The notes: generated from the letters alone by a model not told the origin. Counted from the first letter of the stretch, positions 46,977 to 56,600 are shown. The stretch is DNA of 64,000 nucleotides from Enterococcus dispar ATCC 51266 (GCF_000406945.1 NZ_KE136354.1:2077290-2141289); one strand, 5' to 3'. A program made the numbers and translations.

Positions 46977-48172
46977 TATTTGTTTTGATCGACAAAATTT
47001 TTAATTCGATTTAAAGCTTCGACTAGAATCGGCTTAGGGGTACCAATATTCAAGCGAACAAAGTTTTCACCGTCGCTGGCATAATTGGTGCCGGGTTCAA
47101 TAATCACACCGCCTATTTTTGCCAATGGTTCGACAATCTCCATAGCCGTTTTACCGGTTTTTGAAATATCAATCCACGGCAGATAAGAAGCTGTCATGGC
47201 CATTAATTGCCAATGGGGCAGATTTTTTTCGATAAATTCTTGGGTATAACGATAGTTTTCCCGAATATACGCCGTCATAGCATCGAGCCAATCTTCACAC
47301 TCGTTGTAGGCAGTAATAATTCCCACTACCCCAAATAGATTCGGTGAAGTAATTGAATTCATTTCCAAACGGTGGCGGAAAATCCGACGTAATGGTTCAT
47401 GGGGAATAATTGAATAGGAAGTTTTTAAGCCGCCTAAATTAAAACCTTTATTAGGTGAAGTCAATACAATCAAATTCTCGTGGTATTTTTTAGGCAATTG
47501 CAGCGCCGAAACAAAATTTCCACTTAAGATAATTTCAGAATGGACTTCATCACAGACAAAAATTGTCCCGTATTGTTGACACAATTGCGCCACTTTTTCA
47601 ATTTCTGCTAGCTGCCACACCCGACCCGAAGGATTGTGGGGGGAGCAAAATAGAAAGACCCGCGGCCGTTTTTTTCGTAACTGTTCTTCTAATAGTTCAT
47701 AATCAATTTCGTATTGTCCGGCCACTATTTTAAGAGAATTGGCGACAACATTAAGCCCATTGTGTTCTGCAGCGTAACGAAACGGATCATAGACCGGTGT
47801 ATTCATAATGACACAATCATTAGGCTGACAAAAAGCTTGGTACAAATAATGAATAGTTGAAACAGTCCCATATGATAACGTAATCCAATCTTTTTCTACC
47901 TGATTATTGTGACGCCGTTTATGCCAATGAATAACCGCTTCATAAAATTCATCATACGCATACGTATAGCCATATGCCCCATTTTGTGCAATTTTCATAA
48001 ACGCTTCATTAATAGGCGGCGCTGCTGGAAAATCCATATCGGCAATCCACATCGGAATACAGTCTTTTGGTGTACCGGGATATTTGCTTTGAATAATTTT
48101 TTGATCCCATTTTCTGGCATGATCAATTCTTCGATCCGCCATTTGATCAAATTGATAGTCCACTTTCATCAT
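46976..48172 (-). CDS. MalY/PatB-type PLP aminotransferase or beta C-S lyase
   Basis: A 398-residue fold-type I PLP enzyme. Motifs are WIADMDFPAAPPI, FCSPHNPSGRVW, CDEVHSEI and the PLP-lysine in SPNKGFNLGGLK. MalY/PatB proteins are cystathionine beta-lyases; in E. coli MalY also represses the maltose regulon. Its ATG overlaps the stop of the upstream PTS gene (ATGA), the same malX-malY order as in E. coli. Confidence 0.9.
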   Translation of the reverse strand: MMKVDYQFDQMADRRIDHARKWDQKIIQSKYPGTPKDCIPMWIADMDFPAAPPINEAFMKIAQNGAYGYTYAYDEFYEAVIHWHKRRHNNQVEKDWITLSYGTVSTIHYLYQAFCQPNDCVIMNTPVYDPFRYAAEHNGLNVVANSLKIVAGQYEIDYELLEEQLRKKRPRVFLFCSPHNPSGRVWQLAEIEKVAQLCQQYGTIFVCDEVHSEIILSGNFVSALQLPKKYHENLIVLTSPNKGFNLGGLKTSYSIIPHEPLRRIFRHRLEMNSITSPNLFGVVGIITAYNECEDWLDAMTAYIRENYRYTQEFIEKNLPHWQLMAMTASYLPWIDISKTGKTAMEIVEPLAKIGGVIIEPGTNYASDGENFVRLNIGTPKPILVEALNRIKNFVDQNK

Positions 48173-49773
48173 GCCGGACTCACCATCATTTCTTCAATAC
48201 CGTTTTTCACGGTTTGTACTTGTGCGCCGATAACGACTTGAACATTGTGTTCGTCTAATTCTACAATGGCTAACGCTCCAGCTTTTTTCAAAGTTGCTTT
48301 GTCCATTAAGCTCTTGTCTTTTAATTGTAAACGTAAACGCGTCACGCAATTGTCTAAGCTGGTAATATTGCTCGTTCCACCTAGCGCTTCTAAAATAATC
48401 CCTGGATCATAAATGCCATTGCCTTTTGTGAATGTTTTGGGTTTAGCAGTAACGCCATCAGCTAATGCCAATTCGTCTTCTTCTTCCCGTCCTGGTGTTT
48501 CCAAATTGTGTTTTAAAATATACCAACGGAAAACAAAGAAATAAGCTGCAAACCAGACAATCCCAACAGGAATCAACAAGTACCATTTTGTTTCATTTCC
48601 CTGCATAATACCAAAAATCAACCAGTCCAAAATCCCACCATCGGTATTACCGATATTAACTCCGATCAAGCTCATCACCATTAAGGCTGCGCCAGACATT
48701 ACAGAGTGGAATAAGTATAAACTTGGTGCTAAGAATAAGAACAAGAACTCAGTCGGTTCTGAAATACCTGTCACCACTGCTACCAAGACTGCAGAAATTA
48801 AAATCCCTTTGATACCGGGACGGTTTTTCTTATAAGCAGTTAAGTAAATAGCTAAACAAATCGCTGGTAAACCAAACATGAAGGTAGGCATGAAACCTTG
48901 TGATAAAAAGGCAGTCGCTTGATGTGAAATTGGCGCGCCGGCATTTAATTCGGCATAAAAAATATTTAAAGCGCCAGAAATTGGTTTGCCGTCTACAACT
49001 TGTGTACCGCCAGCTTCAGTAAAACGAACCAACGCCAGTAAGATATGGTGCATCCCAAACGGTTTCAATAATAAAACGCCTAATCCATATAAAAATGGTC
49101 CAAAAATCCCCGCACCTTGAATACCATTGCCTAAAGCTTCAATACCAGATTGTAATACCGGCCAAGTAAAAGGTACGATCAAACCGACTAAGCCTAAAAC
49201 CAACACACTAATAATTGGAATAAAACGAATCCCGCCAAAGAATGAAAAAGCATCTGGTAAGCGAATATCTTGGAATTTTTCTTGTAAAACATAGACGATC
49301 AAGCCCACGATAATTCCGCCTAAAACCCCCATCTCAATACTTTGAATTCCTAAAACCATGTTTTGGCCAGCAATTTTCATATTTTCAGCATCGGCTAGTT
49401 CTCCACGATAATTGAGTAAGAAATTAATCGATAAATTCATTGCTACATAACCGGCAAAAGCAGCGATTGCCCCTACCCCTTTGTTGCGTTTACACATACC
49501 AAATGGAATTGCCATCGCAAACATTACCGGTAAATAAGTAAAACCAAAGCCACCAACTGTGTTCATAAAACTAAAAATAAATTGAATAATATCATTGCCT
49601 AAAAATGGTAACTTTTCAATCATCGCTTCTGAAGTTACTGAACTCCCTAATCCAACTAAAATCCCCATAAATGCCAAAGTTGAAACAGGAAACATAAAGG
49701 TTTTTCCTAATTCTTGCAAAAAGCTCAAAACTTTTGTCCGTAGTGATCGTGATATTGTCGCTGCGTTGCTCAT
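48169..49773 (-). CDS. PTS sugar transporter EIICB, glucose/maltose (MalX-like) type
   Basis: Imports and phosphorylates a hexose or maltose-type sugar. 534 residues: EIIC membrane domain (~1-425; ten or so helices, with the motif TGISEPTEF) and a C-terminal EIIB domain (~455-534) with phospho-cysteine in SLDNCVTRLRLQL. EIIA is encoded separately upstream. GGAGGAAAGAAA precedes the ATG. Its expression should depend on antitermination at the RAT/terminator before it. Confidence 0.92.
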   Translation of the reverse strand: MSNAATISRSLRTKVLSFLQELGKTFMFPVSTLAFMGILVGLGSSVTSEAMIEKLPFLGNDIIQFIFSFMNTVGGFGFTYLPVMFAMAIPFGMCKRNKGVGAIAAFAGYVAMNLSINFLLNYRGELADAENMKIAGQNMVLGIQSIEMGVLGGIIVGLIVYVLQEKFQDIRLPDAFSFFGGIRFIPIISVLVLGLVGLIVPFTWPVLQSGIEALGNGIQGAGIFGPFLYGLGVLLLKPFGMHHILLALVRFTEAGGTQVVDGKPISGALNIFYAELNAGAPISHQATAFLSQGFMPTFMFGLPAICLAIYLTAYKKNRPGIKGILISAVLVAVVTGISEPTEFLFLFLAPSLYLFHSVMSGAALMVMSLIGVNIGNTDGGILDWLIFGIMQGNETKWYLLIPVGIVWFAAYFFVFRWYILKHNLETPGREEEDELALADGVTAKPKTFTKGNGIYDPGIILEALGGTSNITSLDNCVTRLRLQLKDKSLMDKATLKKAGALAIVELDEHNVQVVIGAQVQTVKNGIEEMMVSPA

Positions 49774-49935
49774 TTTCTTTCCTCCTAATTTAAGCTAGCC
49801 AAAAAGATGACGCCTGTGGCAATTTTCTCCATCTTTTTGCACTTTCTTTTGTGGTTGCACTTTTTCAATTTTTTGGTAATACCAAGTTTTTAACGGCTAA
49901 AGCTTCCCTTATAAAATGGCATGCAACAAGTTATA

Positions 49936-49949
49936 AGTAAACGCTTTAA
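49936..49949 (-). promoter_or_regulatory. Weaker cre-like site before the EIICB gene
   Basis: The minus strand reads TTAAAGCGTTTACT, 12 of 14 matches to the cre consensus. It lies downstream of the attenuator terminator, where CcpA could act as a roadblock. Confidence 0.35.
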
Positions 49950-49961
49950 AAATTAAAAAAT

Positions 49962-50060
49962 ATAAAAAGACCTAGTCAGAAGGTAGCCTAAAGACAGCAG
50001 TCGTCACTGCGTTTTAGAAACCCTTCTGACTAGATCTTGCCTACCGAATAGTAACACTCT
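49962..50060 (-). promoter_or_regulatory. RAT antiterminator site and overlapping terminator
   Basis: Directly after the antiterminator gene's stop codon the minus strand reads AGTGTTACTATTCGGTAGGC, the LicT/SacY RAT pattern (TGTTACT...GGCAAGA). Its 3' end runs into a terminator: AAGATCTAGTCAGAAGG pairs with CCTTCTGACTAGGTCTT, then TTTTTATATTTTTT. Bound regulator would hold the RAT hairpin and let transcription reach the EIICB gene. Confidence 0.88.
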
Positions 50061-50892
50061 AGTTTTGAAGAATACGATTAATATGAATGGTCAAAAAGAC
50101 CTTTTCTTCTTTTGGTACCTGATGGCCAAAAAATGTCTCTAAGTAGATGGCAATTTTTTTTGCACCAGCATAAGCTTGCGGAAAATCTTGAATTACTTGG
50201 TCAAAGTAGCCGAAATCATCTACCCTTACTTGTTGCTGCATTCCAAATTCTCGCAAAAGAAAATACTTCAGATGCGTCACCAAGCGATGATAATTAATGC
50301 TATCTTGCTTGAAATCTCGTTGAAAAGTTTCGTTTAAAATCGCAATCAAGTCGTTGATAATCTTATTAAAATCCTGCTCAGAGTGTGTGTCTTCTCCACG
50401 CCAACGGGCATTAATGATGTGTAAGGCAATGAAACCTGCTTCATCTGCTTGTAAATTAACCTCTGCTCTTTCATTCAAAAGTAAAACCGCCCACTCGCCT
50501 AAGCGATATTCCGCCGGATAAAACATCTGAACTTCATGGAGCACCGCATTGGGAAGATAAACCCCTGTTTTGGCTCGTTCAATGGCAAAGCTGATATGGT
50601 CGGCTAAAGACAGATAAATCAAGTCATTTAGCGGATAATCCAAGTTTGCTTTGAAGTGTTCAATAATTTCAAACGCCAATGTCGACTCTTCATAACTAAT
50701 TTTTTCAAAAAGTTTTTGAAATTTTTCATCGATTTGGTTGGTATTGGCAACAAACTTACGTTCAACTTTGATTGCGTCAATTTCATCACCGCTTTTTTTG
50801 CCAAAAGAAAGGCCATTGCCAATCACGATTGCTTCATGATCGCCGTCTGAGACGATTGCCGCACTATTATTTAGCACTTTAATAACTTTCAT
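50059..50892 (-). CDS. BglG/LicT-family transcription antiterminator
   Basis: A 277-residue RNA-binding regulator. The first 55 residues are the CAT RNA-binding domain (MKVIKVLNNSAAIVSDGDHEAIVIGNGLSFG); two PRD domains follow, with phosphorylation-site histidines in LADHISFAIERA and AFIALHIINARW-type motifs. PTS phosphorylation via HPr and EIIB tunes activity. It lies between EIIA and EIICB genes and has its own promoter with a cre overlap. Confidence 0.93.
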   Translation of the reverse strand: MKVIKVLNNSAAIVSDGDHEAIVIGNGLSFGKKSGDEIDAIKVERKFVANTNQIDEKFQKLFEKISYEESTLAFEIIEHFKANLDYPLNDLIYLSLADHISFAIERAKTGVYLPNAVLHEVQMFYPAEYRLGEWAVLLLNERAEVNLQADEAGFIALHIINARWRGEDTHSEQDFNKIINDLIAILNETFQRDFKQDSINYHRLVTHLKYFLLREFGMQQQVRVDDFGYFDQVIQDFPQAYAGAKKIAIYLETFFGHQVPKEEKVFLTIHINRILQN

Positions 50893-50919
50893 GATGGTCC
50901 CTTTCTTTGCTGCATGCTC

Positions 50920-50948
50920 AATTTAACAGATTTTGAAAACGGTGTCAA
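50920..50948 (-). promoter_or_regulatory. Antiterminator gene promoter overlapped by a cre site
   Basis: On the minus strand TTGACA (50943-50948), 17 bp, TAAATT (50920-50925). TGACACCGTTTTCA (50934-50947) matches the cre consensus at 13 of 14 positions and covers the -35, so CcpA would block polymerase. Confidence 0.65.
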
Positions 50949-50976
50949 CATTATTTTTATAACTATATTGGTATTT

Positions 50977-51456
50977 TTATTTTGTAACCACCGTGCCCAA
51001 TTCTGTTGCGTGCAACGAGTCTCCTGTTATTTTTAAATCAATTGATTTAATTGCATCCATGTTGGTAAAGATAATCATAACATCACTTTCTTTTTCCTTT
51101 TCCGCTAAAAGGGGTAAATTGATGGTGGCTAATTGCGTTTCAGGAGTGACGGCATCGCCTTCTTTTACAAAAATTTCAAAAGGCGCTCCATTTAATTCTA
51201 CTGTATCAATCCCAATGTGAATTAAAACATCTAAGCCCGTTTTAGTCGTAATACCTACTGCATGTTTAGTGGGAAAAACACTTGATACTGTGCCGTTGAC
51301 AGGTGAATAAAGGACACCTTCTTTGGGAATTACAGCAAAGCCATCTCCCATCATTTTTTCTGAAAAAACCGGATCACTTACTTGTGCCAATTCTTTTAAA
51401 GTCCCGTTAATTGGGTTGTAAATTGTTTCGTTTTTTTTCTTTTTATTGAAAAACAT
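50977..51456 (-). CDS. PTS glucose-type EIIA protein
   Basis: A 159-residue soluble EIIA (Crr type) that passes phosphate from HPr to EIIB. Active His in TGLDVLIHIGIDTVEL, with the partner His in PTKHAVGI. It supplies the domain missing from the EIICB protein two genes downstream. GGGAAATGGA precedes the ATG; an 84-bp gap with a promoter separates it from the antiterminator gene. Confidence 0.92.
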   Translation of the reverse strand: MFFNKKKKNETIYNPINGTLKELAQVSDPVFSEKMMGDGFAVIPKEGVLYSPVNGTVSSVFPTKHAVGITTKTGLDVLIHIGIDTVELNGAPFEIFVKEGDAVTPETQLATINLPLLAEKEKESDVMIIFTNMDAIKSIDLKITGDSLHATELGTVVTK

Positions 51457-51490
51457 TCCATTTCCCTACTTTCTTGAAAAGTTCGTAATC

Positions 51491-51519
51491 AGTATAGTAT
51501 GCGGTTTCAGATTATGCAA
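51491..51519 (-). promoter_or_regulatory. Promoter of the EIIA gene
   Basis: On the minus strand TTGCAT (51514-51519), a 17-bp spacer and TATACT (51491-51496). Confidence 0.6.
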
Positions 51520-51708
51520 GCTAAAAATGGTGTGTGTTTTTTAATTTTGTTAAATTTATCACAATATCGTTAAAATCATTTATAAAATAACTAATAATAA
51601 GTTCTGCATAATTCAAACTTCTCATCAAATGATAATGACCACATTTGTAACCTCCCAAAACGAGGTGTATATTTTTAATAACAGTTTAAAAGAATGAGGT
51701 ACATTTTT

Positions 51709-52734
51709 GTGAAGAAAAAAAACATTTCTCTATTTCTACTCGTGATGGGCGCTATCCTGCTGGGCTTTGTCGTGCAGCGCTATAGTGGTATTTTGTATCA
51801 AACGCCCATTTTAACAGTCGAAAAAGTCCAAAAACAAGCAGATCAAATTACAATTGCGGGCAAATTAGTAAATCACCAGCAAGAAGCTGTCACCCTTAAA
51901 ACGGATGCGCATAGTGTAGCCGCCCTGACAATTTCCTTTAAGGAAGGACAGCAACTTTTGCTTAATCCTACCAAAGAAGAAATCATCACTGAAAAACAAG
52001 ATGGCGTGGTTTTTTCTATTATTTTTATCTTTTTGGGATTCGTATTATTGCTTGGCGGAAAAAGCGGCGCTATGGCACTTTGGGGGCTCGCATTAAATTT
52101 AGCACTTCTTTTTGCGTTGCTAAAACTAGCTGCCGTTTGGTCTGCACTCCCAACGCTTGGGTTAATGTTGATTTATGGTGCCGGCTCTATTATCATCACT
52201 TTTTTAGCCAACTATGGTATAAAATCTTTTCGGATTGATCTAATTTTAACGACTGGCGCTATCGTATTAGGCGGCTTTTTAATTTGTCTGGCAGCGCTAA
52301 AAGCATTTGAAAATAACGGCATTCGTTTTGAAGAAATGCAATTTCTAACCCGGCCTTATTTGGGGGTTTTTTATGGCAGTTTGCTAATTGGCGGTATTGG
52401 TGCGGCCGTCGATATGGTGGTGACACTAGTGTCTTCTTTAAAAGAACTCGTCTATCAACAGCCTACTATCACGCAAAAAGAATTGTTGCACTCTGGTCGC
52501 CGCATTGCCCAAGATGTAACTTCTTCCATGATGAATGTGTTATTACTTGCCTATTTAAGTGGGGCAATTCCAATGCTGATTTTCTATTTAAAAAACGGCT
52601 GGCCCTTTGTTGCAACCTTGCAATTACATTTATCATTGGAGTTATTGCGAGCTTTTTGTGGCGCCTTTACCATTTTACTTTCGATTCCCGCTAGTCTTTT
52701 ATGCGTTATTTTAGAAAGGAGGAAACAGGCATGA
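51709..52734 (+). CDS. YibE/F family membrane protein (first of pair)
   Basis: A 341-residue membrane protein. An N-terminal helix and ~70-residue extracellular beta part are followed by about seven helices; the conserved ALKELVYQQPTITQKELLHSGRRIAQDVTSSMMN-type region is present. Start GTG at 51709 is preferred: GAGGT lies 8 nt before it, while the upstream ATG has no ribosome-binding site. Function of YibE/YibF pairs is unproven. The stop overlaps the next start (ATGA). Confidence 0.85.
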   Translation: MKKKNISLFLLVMGAILLGFVVQRYSGILYQTPILTVEKVQKQADQITIAGKLVNHQQEAVTLKTDAHSVAALTISFKEGQQLLLNPTKEEIITEKQDGVVFSIIFIFLGFVLLLGGKSGAMALWGLALNLALLFALLKLAAVWSALPTLGLMLIYGAGSIIITFLANYGIKSFRIDLILTTGAIVLGGFLICLAALKAFENNGIRFEEMQFLTRPYLGVFYGSLLIGGIGAAVDMVVTLVSSLKELVYQQPTITQKELLHSGRRIAQDVTSSMMNVLLLAYLSGAIPMLIFYLKNGWPFVATLQLHLSLELLRAFCGAFTILLSIPASLLCVILERRKQA

Positions 52735-53476
52735 ATGTTTTGATCTTCCTTTTTTTCATTCTTTGCCTTTTAAGTTTCATTATTTTAGGCAAACCTGCTT
52801 TTTATTTCATTACCGGGCTTTTTATGACATTGGTGCTTTTTTTAGCAGCCATTTATTTCATCAGTCATAATTTTGCCGTAGCTCCGGTTTTTTAGTGGTA
52901 CTCCTGGTACTCACAAGTATTATTTTATTTTATACCAATGGCTATAACGAAAAAACAAAACTCGCTTTTTTCTGCGCAATAATGACTTTTCTTTTAACGC
53001 TTTTCTTTGTCCCTTTTTTGACAAGAATAATTGCGATTGCAGGTTTTACACCTGAAGAAATTGACGAATTGGCGACGATGAATTTTTCAGTTGATGTACC
53101 TTTTCAGATGCTCACAACGATTTTAATTATTCTGAGTATGGCAGGCGCTGTGATTGATGCCAGTATAGCCGTGGCTAGCGGGCTATATGAACTGCGGTAC
53201 AAAGGACAAGTTTTAAACACCAAAGACCTTTTTTACTCCAGTATGAAGGTAGTTCAAGAAATTTTAGTCTCGAGTATTCATACCCTCTTTTTTGCTTTTG
53301 TGGCAAATAATTTGGCCCTCATCTTTTGGTTTAGTGATTTGCACTACTCCTTTGAGACATTAATCAATGCCAAAGCTTTTGTGGCTGAAATTGTAGTGAG
53401 TTTTTTAGCTGGAATTATGACTGTGGCCACATTACCATTTACGGCTTATCTCGGAGCAAAATATTTTACCCGCTAA
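52731..53476 (+). pseudogene. YibE/F family membrane protein (second of pair), frameshifted
   Basis: The partner of the preceding gene, split in two frames. Codons from ATG 52731 (AGGAGG upstream) encode MNVLIFLFFILCLLSFIILG and run to a TAG at 52893-52895, just after six T residues (52888-52893). A second frame starting GTG at 52895 encodes the remaining 193 residues to 53476, including TNGYNEKTKLAFF and the family signature SSMKVVQEILVSSIHTLFF. One extra T would fuse them as VFLVVLL, giving a normal ~248-residue protein. It may be a true mutation, a sequencing error, or slippage; coupled translation through TAGTG is also possible. Confidence 0.75.
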
Positions 53477-53529
53477 AAAAGGCTGTGGCTCAACTGTTCC
53501 ACTTCTAAAAAGATAGCAGCTGTCTGCAC

Positions 53530-53692
53530 AAAAGGCCGTGACAAAAAATTTGTCACGACCTTTTGTGGAATAGTCGGTGTTTTAGCAGCAACTTCTTCTT
53601 AAATACGCCAAAATTTTGCCAAAATTGGAGAAGTAATTTTTGGAAATTTCCGCTTATTTCTTGAAGCCAATCCCTTTGTCACACCCTCCTTT
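53530..53692 (+). repeat. Intergenic repeat copy B, carrying a terminator
   Basis: Same layout as copy A: hairpin AAAGGCCGTGACAAA/TTTGTCACGACCTTTT, then CGGTGTTTTAGCAGCAACTT, a spacer with CCAAAATT motifs, CTTATTTCTTGAA (53653-53665) and a closing TGTCACACCCTC. It lies between convergent genes and ends transcription of both. Confidence 0.7.
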
Positions 53693-53698
53693 AGCCAA

Positions 53699-54133
53699 TC
53701 ATTTTACGAGCCTTTTTTCCAAAGATTGACAAGGAACGCCATCTTCATAATAGATATCTGAGCAAATAGTGTACCCAAGCTTTTGATAAAATCCTACTGC
53801 CGTTTGTTCCGCATGGACTAATGATTGAACATAGCCATTTTCTACGCCATAATTTTCAATTGCTGTCATAATTTTCGCGCCTAAATTTTGTTTGCGATAC
53901 TCTTTTAACGTAGCAATACGCGTTGGCCGAATTGTTTTTTCATCTTCAATAAAAATCCGGCCGGTAGCTACTGGCAAATCCTCATCATAAATAACAGCAT
54001 AAAACCGTTCAGGCGTATCCTGGGCATCAAATTCTTCTGCTAAAGGAATCCCCCTTTCCAAAACAAAGACCTCCATGCGAACATAACAACTAGCAGCTCG
54101 CTGAAAATTTTCATTGCCCATTTTTAATTCCAT
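53699..54133 (-). CDS. GNAT-family N-acetyltransferase
   Basis: A 144-residue acetyltransferase. Acetyl-CoA motif IATLKEYRKQNLGAKIM and the C-terminal HAEQTAVGFYQKLGYTI. Start ATG 54133 follows AAGGGAATTTC; an extended upstream frame (43 residues) is hydrophobic and unlike the family. Substrate unknown. Confidence 0.85.
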   Translation of the reverse strand: MELKMGNENFQRAASCYVRMEVFVLERGIPLAEEFDAQDTPERFYAVIYDEDLPVATGRIFIEDEKTIRPTRIATLKEYRKQNLGAKIMTAIENYGVENGYVQSLVHAEQTAVGFYQKLGYTICSDIYYEDGVPCQSLEKRLVK

Positions 54134-54443
54134 GAAATTCCCTTCTTTCTGTCCAGATTTTAAATTATTACCCACATACGCTAAAACAGAGCATCCTTTG
54201 ATTAATTTAAGCATAGCAAAAAAGATGCTAATCACAAAATGGGAACCTGATTTTATCACTTCCTTTAAAAAATCTACCGCTAGGCGGAGAGAAATATCGG
54301 ACTTGGGGCTGATTAAAACAGGCGTTATTCTTGTTATGATAGTTTTATAGAAAAAGCAGGCTACTTTTAAAACAGGAACAAAGGAGCATATACTGTTCCT
54401 TTTGGCAGCAGTCGTTGGCTTTTAAATAAATGGAGGAGTTATC

Positions 54444-54650
54444 ATGGAAAATAATTCAATGTTAATGCGCATCTTGATGTTTATTGGGTTTCTTTTTGTC
54501 GCAGGGATCATTTTGAATTTAGTGTTGGGAATTGCAGGTTCCTTAATCGCGTTCGTCTTTCGCTTTGGGATTCCCCTATTAATCGCAATCGTACTTGTAC
54601 GTTGGTTAACCGGCGCTTCAACAAAACGCAACAATCGTCGTTACTATTAA
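54444..54650 (+). CDS. Small two-helix membrane protein
   Basis: A 68-residue protein with two predicted helices (about 8-36 and 38-56) and a basic tail TKRNNRRYY. TGGAGGAG precedes the ATG by 8 nt and a strong terminator follows, so it is a genuine unit. No function recognised. Confidence 0.75.
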   Translation: MENNSMLMRILMFIGFLFVAGIILNLVLGIAGSLIAFVFRFGIPLLIAIVLVRWLTGASTKRNNRRYY

Positions 54651-54667
54651 TTCTCTAGCCAAAAATA

Positions 54668-54725
54668 CCAGACGCAGCTGATAGTGTTAGTTTTTACTAA
54701 TCTATCAGTACGTCTGGCTTTTTTT
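54668..54725 (+). terminator. Terminator after the 68-residue gene
   Basis: CCAGACG, CTGATAG and TTAG pair in register with CTAA, CTATCAG and CGTCTGG, then seven T residues. Confidence 0.85.
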
Positions 54726-54797
54726 AGTTAGAAAAATTCTATTTTTTCACAAAGAATAAGTTTGATATCCCACGTTTCTTGCTGTCTAACACATATA

Positions 54798-54900
54798 GCA
54801 ACTCTTCGGCAAAAGTTCAAAAGTTGGAGAAATTAAAGCGCAATTTATCAACATTCCGTCTTATTACTTGAGAGCGCAACGCGTTCATTCCCCTTTTTTC
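54798..54900 (+). repeat. Intergenic repeat copy D
   Basis: Contains GCAACTCTTCGGCAAAAGTT (shared with copy E), TTGGAGAA (shared with copy B) and TCTTATTACTTGAGAGC (shared with copy F), followed by a T-rich end. It lies between convergent genes. Confidence 0.5.
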
Positions 54901-54912
54901 TCTACCGCCACA

Positions 54913-55734
54913 TTAACCTAATGCCACGTCTAAAATCATCATAATCATAAAGCCCAGCATCGTACCAAAAACAGCAAAATGACGATGGCTCGAACTTTCT
55001 TGCTGGGCCTCTGGAATTAATTCTTCCACCACAACATAAATCATCGCACCGGCAGCAAAAGCTAACGCATAAGGTAAAATTGCGGTCATGCGTGAAACTA
55101 GAATTGCGCCGATAACACCGGCAATCGGTTCGACAATTCCGGAAGCTTGTCCGTACACAAAGGCTTTTGTCCGACTTAATCCTTCTTGGCGTAAGGGAAT
55201 GGAAACAGCCGCACCTTCTGGAAAATTTTGAATACCGATTCCTAAAGCCACCGAAATAGCAGCTAATACTGCTGCGGTTGGATTATCTGCGCTAGCTGCC
55301 GCACCAAAAGCAACCCCTACTGCAAGTCCTTCTGGAATATTGTGTAACGTAATCGAAAATACCAATAGAATGGTCCGTTTCAAATGCGTTGGCAGCCCTT
55401 CTTGTTCATGGTCCGGGCCAAAGTGCATATGGGGGATCGTTTTATCCGCCAAATATAAAAATAATCCACCTGCCCCAAAGCCAATCGCCACTACTAGCCA
55501 CGGAAATTGCGAACCATTTTCTTCTGCGCGAGCAATAGCAGGATCTAACAACGACCAAAAACTTGCCGCAATCATGACCCCTGACGCAAAGCCAAGCATT
55601 AAATTTAACACATCTTTTTTAATTTCCTTAAAGAAAAAAACTAATGCTGCACCAAGGGCTGTCATCAAATAAGTAAAAGCCGTCCCCGTCAGCGCCTGTT
55701 GCCACGGCTGCAACAGTAAAATCCAATCCAGCAC
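54913..55734 (-). CDS. ZIP-family metal transporter
   Basis: A 273-residue, eight-helix transporter for zinc or related divalent metals. The metal site is seen in helix 4, TLHNIPEGLAVG, and helix 5, QNFPEGAAVSIPL, with the His-containing loop IPHMHFGPDHEQEG. It resembles the GufA/ZupT-like group. Direction of transport and ion are not settled by sequence; the same window holds a zinc-import lipoprotein, adcA. Confidence 0.9.
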   Translation of the reverse strand: MLDWILLLQPWQQALTGTAFTYLMTALGAALVFFFKEIKKDVLNLMLGFASGVMIAASFWSLLDPAIARAEENGSQFPWLVVAIGFGAGGLFLYLADKTIPHMHFGPDHEQEGLPTHLKRTILLVFSITLHNIPEGLAVGVAFGAAASADNPTAAVLAAISVALGIGIQNFPEGAAVSIPLRQEGLSRTKAFVYGQASGIVEPIAGVIGAILVSRMTAILPYALAFAAGAMIYVVVEELIPEAQQESSSHRHFAVFGTMLGFMIMMILDVALG

Positions 55735-55812
55735 AAAAAAACCTCCTGCTCTTTTTATTTAACTGTAGCATAAAAAGAACAAGAGGGCGACTATTTACTT
55801 AGGTGCACCTAA

Positions 55813-56334
55813 TTATTTGCGGAAAGCATACACGATTTGGGTAATCCCCCACATCATGAAATAAAAACCGACTAAGAAACTTAGCGTTAAGGCTGAAGAA
55901 ATTGGATTAAATAACAGCATAAATCCAACAATGATTCCCAATATATCAATAATTAATGAGAACCAGAAATAACCATTGCTGTGTTGACGGGCCAAATCCA
56001 AATTAAACAGACCAAAAATGGAGTCCACGATAAACCAAATCGCAAAGACAAATGGCAATGCCAAAACACTCGCATTCATATTCCAAAGTAAGAAAATCCC
56101 GATAATAATATCTAAAATCCCCACAACCAGCGGCATTTTTGCCTTATACCCCGTCAAATCTTTAAAACGATTGCGCAAGAAAATTTCAAAAATTCCTTTT
56201 AAAATTGCAAATACACCAAAGACAATCACAATTGCGACTAAATTCCCAACTGGATCTTGGAAAGACATCAGGGCTACAATCACAAATAAAATTCCTAAAA
56301 TCAGCGAACCCCAGTCAAAACCTCTTTTTTCCAT
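55813..56334 (-). CDS. HdeD-like (DUF308) membrane protein
   Basis: A 173-residue protein with six helices in three similar hairpins, each starting with a G-I-L-x-I/V...P pattern (GILFVIVALMSFQDP, GILDIIIGIFLLWN, DILGIIVGFMLLFNP), as in HdeD acid-resistance family proteins. Role in cocci unproven. Monocistronic, 78 bp upstream of the ZIP gene. Confidence 0.85.
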   Translation of the reverse strand: MEKRGFDWGSLILGILFVIVALMSFQDPVGNLVAIVIVFGVFAILKGIFEIFLRNRFKDLTGYKAKMPLVVGILDIIIGIFLLWNMNASVLALPFVFAIWFIVDSIFGLFNLDLARQHSNGYFWFSLIIDILGIIVGFMLLFNPISSALTLSFLVGFYFMMWGITQIVYAFRK

Positions 56335-56600
56335 GATAAACCACCTTCTTATAATTTTTCGAAAATCTCATGCATTTTTTCATTCGGATAAATCATCCCC
56401 TGCATTCATTTTCATCTACACTCAATGGTACCCTCATGGTAAATTTTGGTCAAAAGTTACGCTTTTTTTTGAGTAGTTTGCTGATAATATTCATTTATTC
56501 CAATTAATAAGAAATTTAGTTGACTAGAATTCCTTTTGTCCATTTATCCTCCTTATTTCCTAACAAAATCTTTGATTTTGCATGAAATGTCCAGATAAGG

